Positions 51,967 through 60,025 of a stretch of DNA of 64,000 nucleotides are shown here, piece by piece. The notes under the pieces were generated by a model. It was given only the letters and a program-made list of their open reading frames with translations. It was not told where the DNA came from and searched no databases. The position numbers were made by a program, and so were the translations under genes. Source of the stretch: Ignavibacteriota bacterium (GTDB taxonomy: Bacteria > Bacteroidota > Ignavibacteria > Tepidaquicellales > Tepidaquicellaceae); assembly GCA_016218085.1 (NCBI GenBank), contig JACREY010000022.1:62001-126000 (forward strand). Reading direction: 5' to 3'. The first letter of the stretch is position 1; each line of letters opens with the position of its first letter.

Positions 51967-53009
51967 TTTATCTTCTTAGAATATTGCTGCTTCCCCTTTC
52001 TTTTGTATTTTTCATTATTGTATCGCTGAGAAATTATTTTTACAGAATTAATCTTCTAAAATCGCATTCCGTAGGAAGACCTGTAATTTCAATTGGAAAT
52101 ATTTCGACAGGCGGAACCGGGAAAAGCCCTTTTACTGTCTATCTTGCTGAAATTCTAATTAATAAAGGCCTTAAACCGGCAATAATTTCAAGGGGTTATA
52201 AACGGGAATCCGGAAATATTGAAACTGCATTCGATGGTGAGAAAATTACAGGAACTATTGAAAAATGCGGAGATGAACCTATGATGATGGCTTGTATTCT
52301 TGCATCTGATTATAAGAATTTTTTTATTATAACAGGAAACAACAGAATCAAAGCAGCAGAATTCGCAATAAAATATTACAACCCGGATATTTTAATACTG
52401 GATGACGCATTCCAGCACAGAAAAATAAAAAGGAATTCTGACATTGTCTTAATTGACAACGAACATTTTAATAATAATAGATATTTAAACTTCCTGACTA
52501 TTCCTTCGGGTAACCTCCGTGAATGCCTTTATAATCTTAAACGAGCGGATGTTCTAATATTGAACAATAAATTCAACAATTCAGTAAATTCAGATTATTT
52601 TTCGAAATTCGAAAAAGATATTTTCGAACTGAATTACTCTGTAAAAGGATTTTTCGACAAAAATAATAATGAATTCAATATTGATAATTCTGACGTAATA
52701 CTGTTTGCAGGTATTGCTCATCCCGAATCTTTTTTCAGGAAAGTTAAAACATACCGCTGCAATATAAAAAATGCTTACTCATTCAGGGACCATCATAAAT
52801 ACCGTCAGAGTGATATTGATTTTATTGCAAAAAAAGTTGCCAAAGATACCGTATTCATTACTACCGAAAAAGATTTTGTGAAAATAAGGGAATTCAAGGA
52901 ATTTCATGAATATTTCCGTGTTTTATTTATGAAAATTGAATTAAATTTGAAAGATGAGAAAAAATTTATCGGTTTAATCGGGAAAATTTCAACGGAAGAG
53001 GATTTATGA
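51963..53009 (+). CDS. lpxK: Tetraacyldisaccharide 4'-kinase
   Basis: Phosphorylates the 4' position of the lipid A disaccharide; 348 residues with one N-terminal membrane anchor (ILLLPLSFVFFIIVSL). The P-loop is GNISTGGTGKSPFTVYLAEI, followed by ISRGYKRESG, and the catalytic-region motif LDDAFQHRKIKR is present. Pathway order follows lpxB directly. The gene overlaps lpxB by 4 bases and the next gene by 4 bases, so expression is tightly coupled. Confidence 0.96.
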   Translation: MIYLLRILLLPLSFVFFIIVSLRNYFYRINLLKSHSVGRPVISIGNISTGGTGKSPFTVYLAEILINKGLKPAIISRGYKRESGNIETAFDGEKITGTIEKCGDEPMMMACILASDYKNFFIITGNNRIKAAEFAIKYYNPDILILDDAFQHRKIKRNSDIVLIDNEHFNNNRYLNFLTIPSGNLRECLYNLKRADVLILNNKFNNSVNSDYFSKFEKDIFELNYSVKGFFDKNNNEFNIDNSDVILFAGIAHPESFFRKVKTYRCNIKNAYSFRDHHKYRQSDIDFIAKKVAKDTVFITTEKDFVKIREFKEFHEYFRVLFMKIELNLKDEKKFIGLIGKISTEEDL

Positions 53010-53686
53010 GAATTGCCCTTGCAAAATCAGATACCGGCTTCCATAGCTATGTAAACTGGCTTGAATATTTCAAGGCGGATTTCATGATTTTTGACTGGGA
53101 AGAAAATACTCCAACGGAATTTTTTGATAATTGCGGGGGGTTGATTCTTACAGGCGGTACGGACGTGTATCCCGGATTTTATGGTGATATGGAAGAAATC
53201 AGCGATAATGATATTTATACTCCCGACAGGGACAGCTATGAAATCGGCCTGATTGAAAAAGCATTGAACAACGGCAAACCTATTCTCGCAATTTGCAGGG
53301 GAATGCAGCTTCTGAATGTTTATTTCAAGGGCACTCTGATAAAAGATATTGAAAATGAAAAAGGAGTTAACCACAGAAAAATATCAAATAACCTGATGCG
53401 GCATCATGATATCGAGGTTAAAACCGATTCTTTGCTCTTTAAAATTGTTAAAGAAAAAGTTTATAAAGTAACAAGCACCCATCACCAGGCAGTTAAGACT
53501 CCGGGTGATGGACTTATGGTTAATGCCGTTTCATCTGACGGTGTTACCGAAGGAATTGAATTTATTGATAAAACCAGGAAGCCGTTTCTCCTGGGCATTC
53601 AGTGGCATCCGGAAAGAATGGATGATTACAATAATCCGTTTTCGAAAAATGTTATATTAAAGTTTCTGGAAGAAATTAAAAAATAA
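53006..53686 (+). CDS. Class I glutamine amidotransferase-like hydrolase (PuuD/peptidase C26 family)
   Basis: A 226-residue cytoplasmic protein. The nucleophile elbow is ILAICRGMQLLNV with the active Cys, an oxyanion region is LILTGGTDVYPGFYG, and the catalytic His/Glu are in GIQWHPER. This is the signature of gamma-glutamyl-gamma-aminobutyrate hydrolases and related C26 peptidases. The true substrate is unknown; no polyamine genes are nearby. It sits inside the lpx-envelope run with an ATGA overlap to lpxK, hinting at a cell-envelope peptide substrate, but this is inference. Confidence 0.88.
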   Translation: MRIALAKSDTGFHSYVNWLEYFKADFMIFDWEENTPTEFFDNCGGLILTGGTDVYPGFYGDMEEISDNDIYTPDRDSYEIGLIEKALNNGKPILAICRGMQLLNVYFKGTLIKDIENEKGVNHRKISNNLMRHHDIEVKTDSLLFKIVKEKVYKVTSTHHQAVKTPGDGLMVNAVSSDGVTEGIEFIDKTRKPFLLGIQWHPERMDDYNNPFSKNVILKFLEEIKK

Positions 53687-54496
53687 TTGATATTGAAGCA
53701 TAAGTTATACAGAATATTTTTTCTTATTTTTTTAATCGAATCAGCTTTTATCTTTACCTCTTGCTCCGGAAGCGAGGGCAAAGAAACCGAAGATATTCAA
53801 TCGAAAGTATTCCTGCTGTCGCCGGGAGAACTGAAGCAGAAAATAAACGAACAGTCTCTTAAGCTGTCTTCCCTCGATTGTGAAGGCGACATCACTATAG
53901 ACTCTCCCGAAATGAACAGCGCAGGAAGCCTTACTATGAGCGCTTTCAAACCTGACAGCCTGTTTTGCAGGCTCGACGGGCCTTTCGGCATCAGTATAGC
54001 AAGATTTCTCATTACAAGAAACGATTTTATTTATTATAACGTCAGGGATAATCTTGTGATAAAAGGAGAATCAACCCCGCTGAATCTTGGAGCTATTCTG
54101 AGGATTAAACTAAGCTTCGATGACCTGCTTAGCGGATATACAAACTCCTATTTTTTTAACGATACTTCCTCCGCAGGCTCGGAAGTGTCGAAAGAAAAGG
54201 AAAACTATACACTAAAGGTTAAAGGCGCATCCCAAACAGCCGGATATTGGGTGAATTCAAAATTCTTCTATGTAGAAAAGTATGAGATTTATGACTCTGA
54301 CGGAAAAACAAAACTTCAGATACTTTTTTCCGACTTTGAAAAATATGATAACGTTTATTTCCCTTCCAATGTTTATATAACGAATCCCTCGGAAAAACAG
54401 AACTTATGGATAAGCTACGGTAAAAAAGCCTTCAATAAAGGCAGACTGAAGTTTAAACTTGGAATTCCGAAAAGCGCAAAAATACTTCAATGGTAA
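53687..54496 (+). CDS. DUF4292-like outer-membrane lipoprotein
   Basis: A 269-residue lipoprotein. The signal FLIFLIESAFIFTSC ends in a lipobox with the Cys at residue 26, followed by SGSEGKETED. The mature part is beta-rich with a LolA/LolB-like pattern (LDCEGDITIDSPEMNSAGSL, SLFCRLDGPFGISIARFLIT, NPSEKQNLWISYGK). In Bacteroidota this family is typically encoded next to an EnvC-type gene, as here. The start is a TTG directly after the preceding stop; a second TTG lies two codons on. It overlaps the envC-like gene by 7 bases. It may help lipoprotein or envelope assembly; the biochemical role is not established. Confidence 0.82.
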   Translation: MILKHKLYRIFFLIFLIESAFIFTSCSGSEGKETEDIQSKVFLLSPGELKQKINEQSLKLSSLDCEGDITIDSPEMNSAGSLTMSAFKPDSLFCRLDGPFGISIARFLITRNDFIYYNVRDNLVIKGESTPLNLGAILRIKLSFDDLLSGYTNSYFFNDTSSAGSEVSKEKENYTLKVKGASQTAGYWVNSKFFYVEKYEIYDSDGKTKLQILFSDFEKYDNVYFPSNVYITNPSEKQNLWISYGKKAFNKGRLKFKLGIPKSAKILQW

Positions 54497-55668
54497 TGAA
54501 AATATTTTTTCCAATATTGAGCTTTCTTCTTTTCTTATATGCGTCACTGCATGCGGATTATAATTACAGGGATGACCTCACGCGTCAGCTGAACATTTAT
54601 AAAGCTGATATCGAATTTCTTAATAAAAAAATCGAAGATGCAAAAAAGCTCATCAAACAATATGAAATGCAGCTCAGTAAAATAAATGACAGCATTGTGC
54701 TTTATACTGCTTTTACAGATAACAATGTAAACCCTGGAAGCGATAATAAATTCTTTACCGATGAAGTAAGGTTGATTAAAACTCGGGAGAGCATAGAGAA
54801 AATGAAAGCTGATTTTCACAAGAGAATACTATGGCTGTATAAACACGGCAGCGATTATAATACACAAGTTCTTTTCTCGTCAAAATCCTTAAATGATTTC
54901 TATGTGCGGCTCGAATACCTGAACAAAATTTCAGAAATGCGTAAAAAGGATTTCGACAGGCTGAAAAGAGAACTTTCTGTTCTGGAAGAGAAAAAAAGAT
55001 TGTCTAAGATGAACCGGGATGAATACTCCCGCTTTATGCAGGAAAAAAAAGACAGCAGAAAAATCCTTCTTGAAAGAAAATCAGCAGCGGAAAAAGTGAT
55101 TTCAGAACTGAAAGACGAAATCGAAATGAACGGAAGGCAGATAGAAAGAAAACTCAACTTTACCGATAAAATCGAAAGAGAACTTTTTAATTACAACGTG
55201 TCTGCAATTTATAAAATTGACCAGTCCATAACATATAAAAACCTCCAGTTCGGCGAAACAAAGGGCAGGCTTATCTTTCCGGTGCAGAGCGTCAATATAA
55301 TTTCGGACTTCGGCAAATCCACAAACCCCGAAACAAAATCCGTCTCGTATAACAACGGAATGGATGTATCCGTTGCTAAAGGCTCAGAAGTAAGATGTAT
55401 TGCGGACGGGAAGGTAGAGCTTATCTATTATATTCCCTATTTCGGAAATGTAATAATTATAAATCACGACGGCAACTACAGAAGCGTTTATGCAATCGTG
55501 AAGGATATAAACGTAAGCACTTATCAGATAGTCCGCGCAGGCAGCCTGATAGCAAGAACAGGCGAAAACAACAACGGACAGTGTTTTCATTTCGAACTAT
55601 GGAAGGATAATTCCCCGCTCGATCCAAAACTGTGGATTAAAAGAGGCGCAAACATTAATGAAAATTGA
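54490..55668 (+). CDS. EnvC-like murein hydrolase activator (degenerate M23/LytM)
   Basis: A 392-residue protein. A signal peptide (IFFPILSFLLFLYASLHA) is followed by a long coiled coil, about 22-235, and a LytM/M23 domain from about 255. The zinc ligands of active M23 peptidases are missing: NNGMDVSV has Asn where HxGxD is expected, YAIV replaces YAHL, and CFHFEL replaces HLHFE. So, like EnvC, it probably activates amidases instead of cutting peptidoglycan itself. It follows the DUF4292 gene with a 7-base overlap and is coupled to the next GT2 gene by TTGA. Confidence 0.9.
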   Translation: MVMKIFFPILSFLLFLYASLHADYNYRDDLTRQLNIYKADIEFLNKKIEDAKKLIKQYEMQLSKINDSIVLYTAFTDNNVNPGSDNKFFTDEVRLIKTRESIEKMKADFHKRILWLYKHGSDYNTQVLFSSKSLNDFYVRLEYLNKISEMRKKDFDRLKRELSVLEEKKRLSKMNRDEYSRFMQEKKDSRKILLERKSAAEKVISELKDEIEMNGRQIERKLNFTDKIERELFNYNVSAIYKIDQSITYKNLQFGETKGRLIFPVQSVNIISDFGKSTNPETKSVSYNNGMDVSVAKGSEVRCIADGKVELIYYIPYFGNVIIINHDGNYRSVYAIVKDINVSTYQIVRAGSLIARTGENNNGQCFHFELWKDNSPLDPKLWIKRGANINEN

Positions 55669-56324
55669 AAACCAAGACGGAAATATCAATTATACTGCCC
55701 GTTTTTAACCGAAAAAATAAAATTAGACGTGCCGTAAATTCTGTCTTAAAGCAGACATACAAAAACTGGGAATTGATTATAGTGGACGACGGCAGCAGCG
55801 ACGGAACTGAAAAAGCTGTCTTTACTTATCTGAAAAAATACAATAATATCAGATATACCAGACACAGTAACAGAGGTACTGCAATCTCACTGAATGAAGG
55901 AATAAAACTTGCCTGTGGAAAATTTATTACTTTCATAGATTCTGATGATGAATACTGCAGGAATCACCTTTCAGACAGAATTTATTATTTCAGGAAATAT
56001 AAAGATACAGAATTAATACACAGTACCTGCAAATTTATTGGAAGTGATGCTGATTTATTGGTCCCTGACGCTGCAGACACAAAAAAACTGATTCACCTTA
56101 AAGACTGTGTTATCGGCGCTACATTTTTCGGGAAAGCAGATGTATTCAGGAAGCTTAATGGATTCAGAAATGTTTATTCTTACGATTCTGAATTCTGCAG
56201 AAGGGCAAAAAGAAAATTCAAAATTGAAAAGATTGATTCCCCTACTTATATTTATTACAGAAATTCAAAAGACAGCGTTCTTACCAAAATGAAAAATAAA
56301 ATAAAAAAGTCAGATGGAAAATAA
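55665..56324 (+). CDS. Family 2 glycosyltransferase
   Basis: A 219-residue GT-A enzyme. It has KTEISIILPVFNRKNKIRRA, the nucleotide-binding IIVDDGSSDGTEKA, and the metal-binding DxD-type ITFIDSDDEYC. The C-terminus is short and basic. There is no membrane segment. The start is TTG within a TTGA overlap with the envC-like gene. The 3' end overlaps ribD by 11 bases. It probably builds a surface polysaccharide; donor and acceptor are unknown. Confidence 0.88.
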   Translation: MKTKTEISIILPVFNRKNKIRRAVNSVLKQTYKNWELIIVDDGSSDGTEKAVFTYLKKYNNIRYTRHSNRGTAISLNEGIKLACGKFITFIDSDDEYCRNHLSDRIYYFRKYKDTELIHSTCKFIGSDADLLVPDAADTKKLIHLKDCVIGATFFGKADVFRKLNGFRNVYSYDSEFCRRAKRKFKIEKIDSPTYIYYRNSKDSVLTKMKNKIKKSDGK

Positions 56325-57339
56325 AGAGTTTTTTATCGGCGAATGCATTAAACTTGCTGCAAAAGGAGCAGGAAATGTTTCACCGAATCCGCTCGTCGGA
56401 TGCGTTATCGTTAAGAACAACAGAATTATCGGAAAGGGCTGGCATAGGAAATTCGGCGGGCCCCACGCGGAAGTGAATGCAATCAGTGATGCTAAGAAAA
56501 AAGGACACAGTCTGAAAAACTCAGAGCTTTATGTTAACCTTGAACCCTGTCCGCATCACGGCAAAACTCCTCCCTGTACGGATTTGATTATTCATGAAAA
56601 AATATCTAAAGTGTTTATCGGCATCAAAGACCCTAATAAATCCGTAAACGGAAAAGGTATTGCAAAACTCAAAAGGGCAGGAATAAAAGTTGAATACGGA
56701 ATTCTCGCAAATGCATGCCGGGAACTGAATAAGTTCTTCATAAAAAGTGTAACCAAAAGACTGCCTTACGTAACTCTGAAAATCGCACAAAGCATTGACG
56801 GAAAAATCGCTCTGGATAATAATAAGTCCAAATACATTACGGGAAATGAATCGCTTGAATTCGTCCACACCCTCAGAAGTGAATATGATGCAGTCCTTAT
56901 CGGAAAAAACACTGCAAAGCTGGATAATCCCTCGCTGACAGTCAGACTCGTAAAAGGGAGAAACCCGTTCAGAATAGTCATCGACAGGAATTCAAAACTT
57001 CCCGCAAATCTAAAGCTTTTCACCGATAATAATGCGGATAAAACTATCGTCATTAATTCAACCGACGGTAAATTCATCCCTTATAAGAATATAATCAAAG
57101 CTCTGCACGAACTTGGAATAAATTCCATACTTGTCGAAGGCGGGGCAGGTGTATTTTCTGGATTTATTAAGGAAAATCTGTTTGATGATATTTATTTTAT
57201 CTCTGCCCCTGTAATTATCGGAAGCGGTATATCCCCGTTCAGGGATTTTAAAATTACTACTTTATCTGAAGCAAAAAATATATTTTTGAATAATATTTTC
57301 CGGACTGGCAATGACCTTGTCCTTCATTATAAAAAATAA
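56314..57339 (+). CDS. ribD: Bifunctional riboflavin biosynthesis deaminase/reductase
   Basis: A 341-residue protein catalysing two steps from the GTP-derived pyrimidine. The N-terminal deaminase, about 1-145, has zinc ligands in GPHAEVNAI and LEPCPHHGKTPPCTDLI. The C-terminal NADPH reductase, about 150-341, has TLKIAQSIDGKIAL, SEYDAVLIGKNTAKLDNPSL and ILVEGGAGVFSGFI. It is followed after 12 bases by ribE. No FMN riboswitch is possible upstream, because it overlaps the glycosyltransferase gene by 11 bases, so it is controlled as part of the operon. Confidence 0.96.
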   Translation: MENKEFFIGECIKLAAKGAGNVSPNPLVGCVIVKNNRIIGKGWHRKFGGPHAEVNAISDAKKKGHSLKNSELYVNLEPCPHHGKTPPCTDLIIHEKISKVFIGIKDPNKSVNGKGIAKLKRAGIKVEYGILANACRELNKFFIKSVTKRLPYVTLKIAQSIDGKIALDNNKSKYITGNESLEFVHTLRSEYDAVLIGKNTAKLDNPSLTVRLVKGRNPFRIVIDRNSKLPANLKLFTDNNADKTIVINSTDGKFIPYKNIIKALHELGINSILVEGGAGVFSGFIKENLFDDIYFISAPVIIGSGISPFRDFKITTLSEAKNIFLNNIFRTGNDLVLHYKK

Positions 57340-57351
57340 AAACAAAAGCAA

Positions 57352-57984
57352 ATGTTTACAGGAATAGTAACCGATATGGGAAAAATAGTCGCCAATAAAC
57401 TAAAAGGTGACAGCATAAAATTTCTGGTTGAGCCGACAATCAGGCAGTACCTCAACGATATTAAAACTGGCGACAGCATAGCAATTAACGGCGCCTGCAT
57501 GACTGTCGAATCAAAGAAAGGAAATAAATTCGAATTTACAACCATCAGGGAATCACTCAGCAAAACCAATCTCGGTGATTTGAAAACAGGCAGCTATGTA
57601 AACCTCGAAAAACCGATGAGAATTAATTCAAAGCTTGATGGACATATTGTTCAGGGTCACGTGGATGCAACGGGAATTGTAAAAAAAATTAACAGACTGA
57701 AAGACAGCTGGGAATTTTTTATTGAGTTTTCATCGAAGTTCAGGAATAACATTATCTATGTCGGTTCGATTTCGATTAACGGTGTCAGCCTCACAATAGC
57801 ACAGCTTGTTAAGGAAACAAAAAAATCAGTTACAGTGAAAGTCGCCATTATACCGCATACATTCGAAGTGACTAATTTCAGATATTTCAAACCCGGGACA
57901 AAAGTGAATATAGAATTTGACATGATGGGCAAATACGTGATGCGAAAACTTGAAGGAACGAAACCGAAAAAAATCAGGAAATAA
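57352..57984 (+). CDS. ribE: Riboflavin synthase, alpha chain
   Basis: Dismutates two 6,7-dimethyl-8-ribityllumazines to riboflavin; 210 residues. It has two tandem lumazine-binding repeats: MFTGIVTDMGKI with NGACMTVES, then HIVQGHVDATGIV with ISINGVSLTIAQ. The C-terminal helix and basic tail (MRKLEGTKPKKIRK) are present. It lies 12 bases after ribD. Its last 11 bases overlap the convergent GT9 gene. ribBA and ribH are not in the window. Confidence 0.96.
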   Translation: MFTGIVTDMGKIVANKLKGDSIKFLVEPTIRQYLNDIKTGDSIAINGACMTVESKKGNKFEFTTIRESLSKTNLGDLKTGSYVNLEKPMRINSKLDGHIVQGHVDATGIVKKINRLKDSWEFFIEFSSKFRNNIIYVGSISINGVSLTIAQLVKETKKSVTVKVAIIPHTFEVTNFRYFKPGTKVNIEFDMMGKYVMRKLEGTKPKKIRK

Positions 57985-59026
57985 CCGAGCTTACAAGTTC
58001 AAGTGCAACCTCGCTTTCATTTATCTTTTCCATGCAGTCAAAAGTTTTTATGGGACAGCGGTTTCCGCCGTGTATCGCGCAGGGCCTGCATTTCAGACCT
58101 TCTGTCTGAAATATTTTATCCGCCTTTCCTATCGGGTAAAAACCAAACTCCGGTACAGTTGCCCCGAATATTGCATTCACCTTAGTACCGACTGCATTAG
58201 CCAGATGCATCGGAGAAGAATCATTCGTGAGAAGAACTGCAGAGCGCCTGATTAATTCTGCAGACTGCAGATAGGTCAGCTTACCCGCTGCATTATAAAC
58301 ATTCCGGCTTTTTGAAAGAACCTTAATCTTCGAACATAATCCCGCATCTTCACTTCCCCCCGTCATCACAATCTTGTAATGAAAATCATTCAGAATTCCG
58401 ATTACCTTTGCAAACTTGTAATCGGGAAATGCCTTCGTAAACCATACCGAACCCGGTGCTAATGCTATAAACTTTTCATCCTGTCCGATCTTGAATACAG
58501 TAAGAAGATTATCCACTTTTAATTTATCATCTTCGGAAGGATAAATTTTAGGAACGATAATTTCATTCCTGATTATCCCAAGAGGCGCAAGCAGGCTCAG
58601 GTTCCTGATTATCTCGTGCACATTCTTTTTGTAAACAACCCTGCTTGAATACTTAGCTGACAGGACAGAAGTATCGAATGATATTGTCTGCTTTGCACCC
58701 GAATATCTCGATATCAGTGTGCTTCGCAAAGACCTGTGCGGTGATATTACCAACCCGAAATTCCTGCTCTGAATATCCTTTACAAGCCTGAGAAAATTCA
58801 GCAGGCCCTTCTTCTTTTTCTTTTTATCATATAATATTATTTCCGAAATATCGGGATTGTTCTCCAATATATTTGAAACATTCGGAATGCAAAGGAATGA
58901 TATTTCGGAATCGGGAAAGTCTTCTTTTAGCACCTGTACCATAGGAAGAGTTAATATTACATCTCCCGCAAATGCAGTCTGGATTATTAAAATTTTTTTA
59001 TAATCTGCTGCAGTATTATTTTTCAT
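57974..59026 (-). CDS. Glycosyltransferase family 9 (LPS heptosyltransferase-like)
   Basis: A 350-residue GT-B protein. The N-terminus KILIIQTAFAGDVILTLPMV is the family start. FIALAPGSVWFTKAFPDYKF binds the donor, and LLTNDSSPMHLANAVGTKVNAIFGATVPEFGF (split by the active-site turn) is the GT9 C-terminal signature. A Cys-rich end (CRPCAIHGGNRCPIKTFDCM) is common in this group. It overlaps the lipid A acyltransferase gene by 11 bases, and together they form a lipid A/inner-core unit opposite the lpxB-lpxK run. Confidence 0.92.
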   Translation of the reverse strand: MKNNTAADYKKILIIQTAFAGDVILTLPMVQVLKEDFPDSEISFLCIPNVSNILENNPDISEIILYDKKKKKKGLLNFLRLVKDIQSRNFGLVISPHRSLRSTLISRYSGAKQTISFDTSVLSAKYSSRVVYKKNVHEIIRNLSLLAPLGIIRNEIIVPKIYPSEDDKLKVDNLLTVFKIGQDEKFIALAPGSVWFTKAFPDYKFAKVIGILNDFHYKIVMTGGSEDAGLCSKIKVLSKSRNVYNAAGKLTYLQSAELIRRSAVLLTNDSSPMHLANAVGTKVNAIFGATVPEFGFYPIGKADKIFQTEGLKCRPCAIHGGNRCPIKTFDCMEKINESEVALELVSSVIS

Positions 59027-59747
59027 CCTTTATATGTTTAAAGCGCCTGTGGAACCATAGCCACTGGTCGGGATTTTCTCGTATTACTTTTTCAAGTTTC
59101 TTATTTATTCTTTCGGTCAGTATTTTAATATTCCCGTCATTGTATTCCTGAATATCATCATAATTTATTTTTTCTACAGAAATAAAATATTTATAATTTT
59201 GGTTTCTGACGCTGTATGCAAAAATCAATTCTGTTTTATATTTAAGTGCCATTTTTGCAGGTCCCGAAAATGTTGCAACCTTATGCCCGAAAAAATCCGC
59301 ATAAACAGAATAAACCGGATGTGCGGACTGGTCAACAAGGAAACATACGATTTCATTCCTTAAAATCTTCTCGAATACATTCCTTATCGTAGCTCCCGTC
59401 GGAATTATCTCGTTTCCGCTTAGCTCTCTGTAATGATTCAGTTTTTCGTCAACGAATTTATTTGACTGCGGTTTTGCCAGCACGTTTAGTTTTCCCCTGA
59501 ATATCTTTGCATAGGAAAATGCAGTGATTTCCCAGTTTGAAAGATGCCCGCTTATAAAAAATACACCGTTTCCCTTCTTAAGAGACTCAACTATGAGATG
59601 ATGCTGTTCGAAAGAAATAAATGTATCCAGCAGCTCTTTCCTCATCCGCGGCAAATAAAGTATTTCAAAAAGATTAATGCCTAAATTAATATAACATTTC
59701 TTTAAAATATCCTGCTTCCATTTTTCGTCTTTTTCGGGGAAACACAT
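59016..59747 (-). CDS. Lipid A biosynthesis acyltransferase (LpxL/HtrB family), C-terminal part after a frameshift
   Basis: These 243 codons hold the catalytic domain of an LpxL-type secondary acyltransferase: FFISGHLSNWEITAFSYAK carries the HX4E active site, LVDQSAHPVYSVYADFFGH follows, and the terminal NPDQWLWFHRRFK is typical. The ATG at 59747 lies inside the protein (LSNLAMCFPEKDEKW). The true N-terminus, including the membrane anchor, is encoded in another frame at 59786-59902. A run of nine A (59792-59800, plus strand) is one base short of what joins the two. The gene overlaps GT9 by 11 bases. Confidence 0.9.
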   Translation of the reverse strand: MCFPEKDEKWKQDILKKCYINLGINLFEILYLPRMRKELLDTFISFEQHHLIVESLKKGNGVFFISGHLSNWEITAFSYAKIFRGKLNVLAKPQSNKFVDEKLNHYRELSGNEIIPTGATIRNVFEKILRNEIVCFLVDQSAHPVYSVYADFFGHKVATFSGPAKMALKYKTELIFAYSVRNQNYKYFISVEKINYDDIQEYNDGNIKILTERINKKLEKVIRENPDQWLWFHRRFKHIKDEK

Positions 59748-59785
59748 CGCAAGGTTACTGAGCGCAACCTCTTTTCTGATAGGAA

Positions 59786-59902
59786 TTAGATAAAAAAAAA
59801 CAGCCCTAAAAGCTTGCCTGACTTCTGAATAAACCTCAGAGGAAAAAGCCTTACAATAAAACCCGTAAATAAGAATGCGAATAATATTAATCTGTTCTTC
59901 AT
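59786..59902 (-). pseudogene. Frameshifted N-terminal part of the LpxL-type acyltransferase
   Basis: The ATG at 59902 opens a 38-codon frame: MKNRLILFAFLFTGFIV, then RLFPLRFIQKSGKLLGLFFFI, then a TAA at 59786-59788. Adding one T in the T9 run (minus strand) would read ...GLFFFYLIPIRKEVALSNLAM and continue in the acyltransferase frame. That gives the standard LpxL start, with a membrane anchor, of about 295 residues in total. The break may be a phase-variable tract, a slippage site, real decay or a sequencing error. Confidence 0.85.
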
Positions 59903-60004
59903 CGTGTACAAGAATACAAAATCTGAAGGGATAATTAAAGGCTAAATTTTGGATTATAGATTCGTAAAATTCCTAAGATTTATAAAATCCTCGATAAATA
60001 ACTA

Positions 60005-60025
60005 GTTATTGTTATTTGCTATTTG
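60005..60025. repeat. Short heptamer array (GTTATTG, TTATTTG, CTATTTG)
   Basis: Three seven-base units with the same consensus as the array at 15824-15886. The TAG stop (60019-60021, minus strand) of the T9SS gene is the CTA of the CTATTTG unit, exactly as at the EF-G-like gene. A perfect palindrome AATAACTAGTTATT (59997-60010) overlaps the beginning. Confidence 0.75.

Noticed and set aside
56250-56313. FMN riboswitch before ribD
   Set aside because: ribD overlaps the upstream glycosyltransferase gene, leaving no leader; no RFN-like conserved sequence is seen.
59016-59747. Short but complete acyltransferase starting at 59747
   Set aside because: The missing membrane anchor and first conserved residues are found intact upstream in the other frame, so 59747 is an internal Met.
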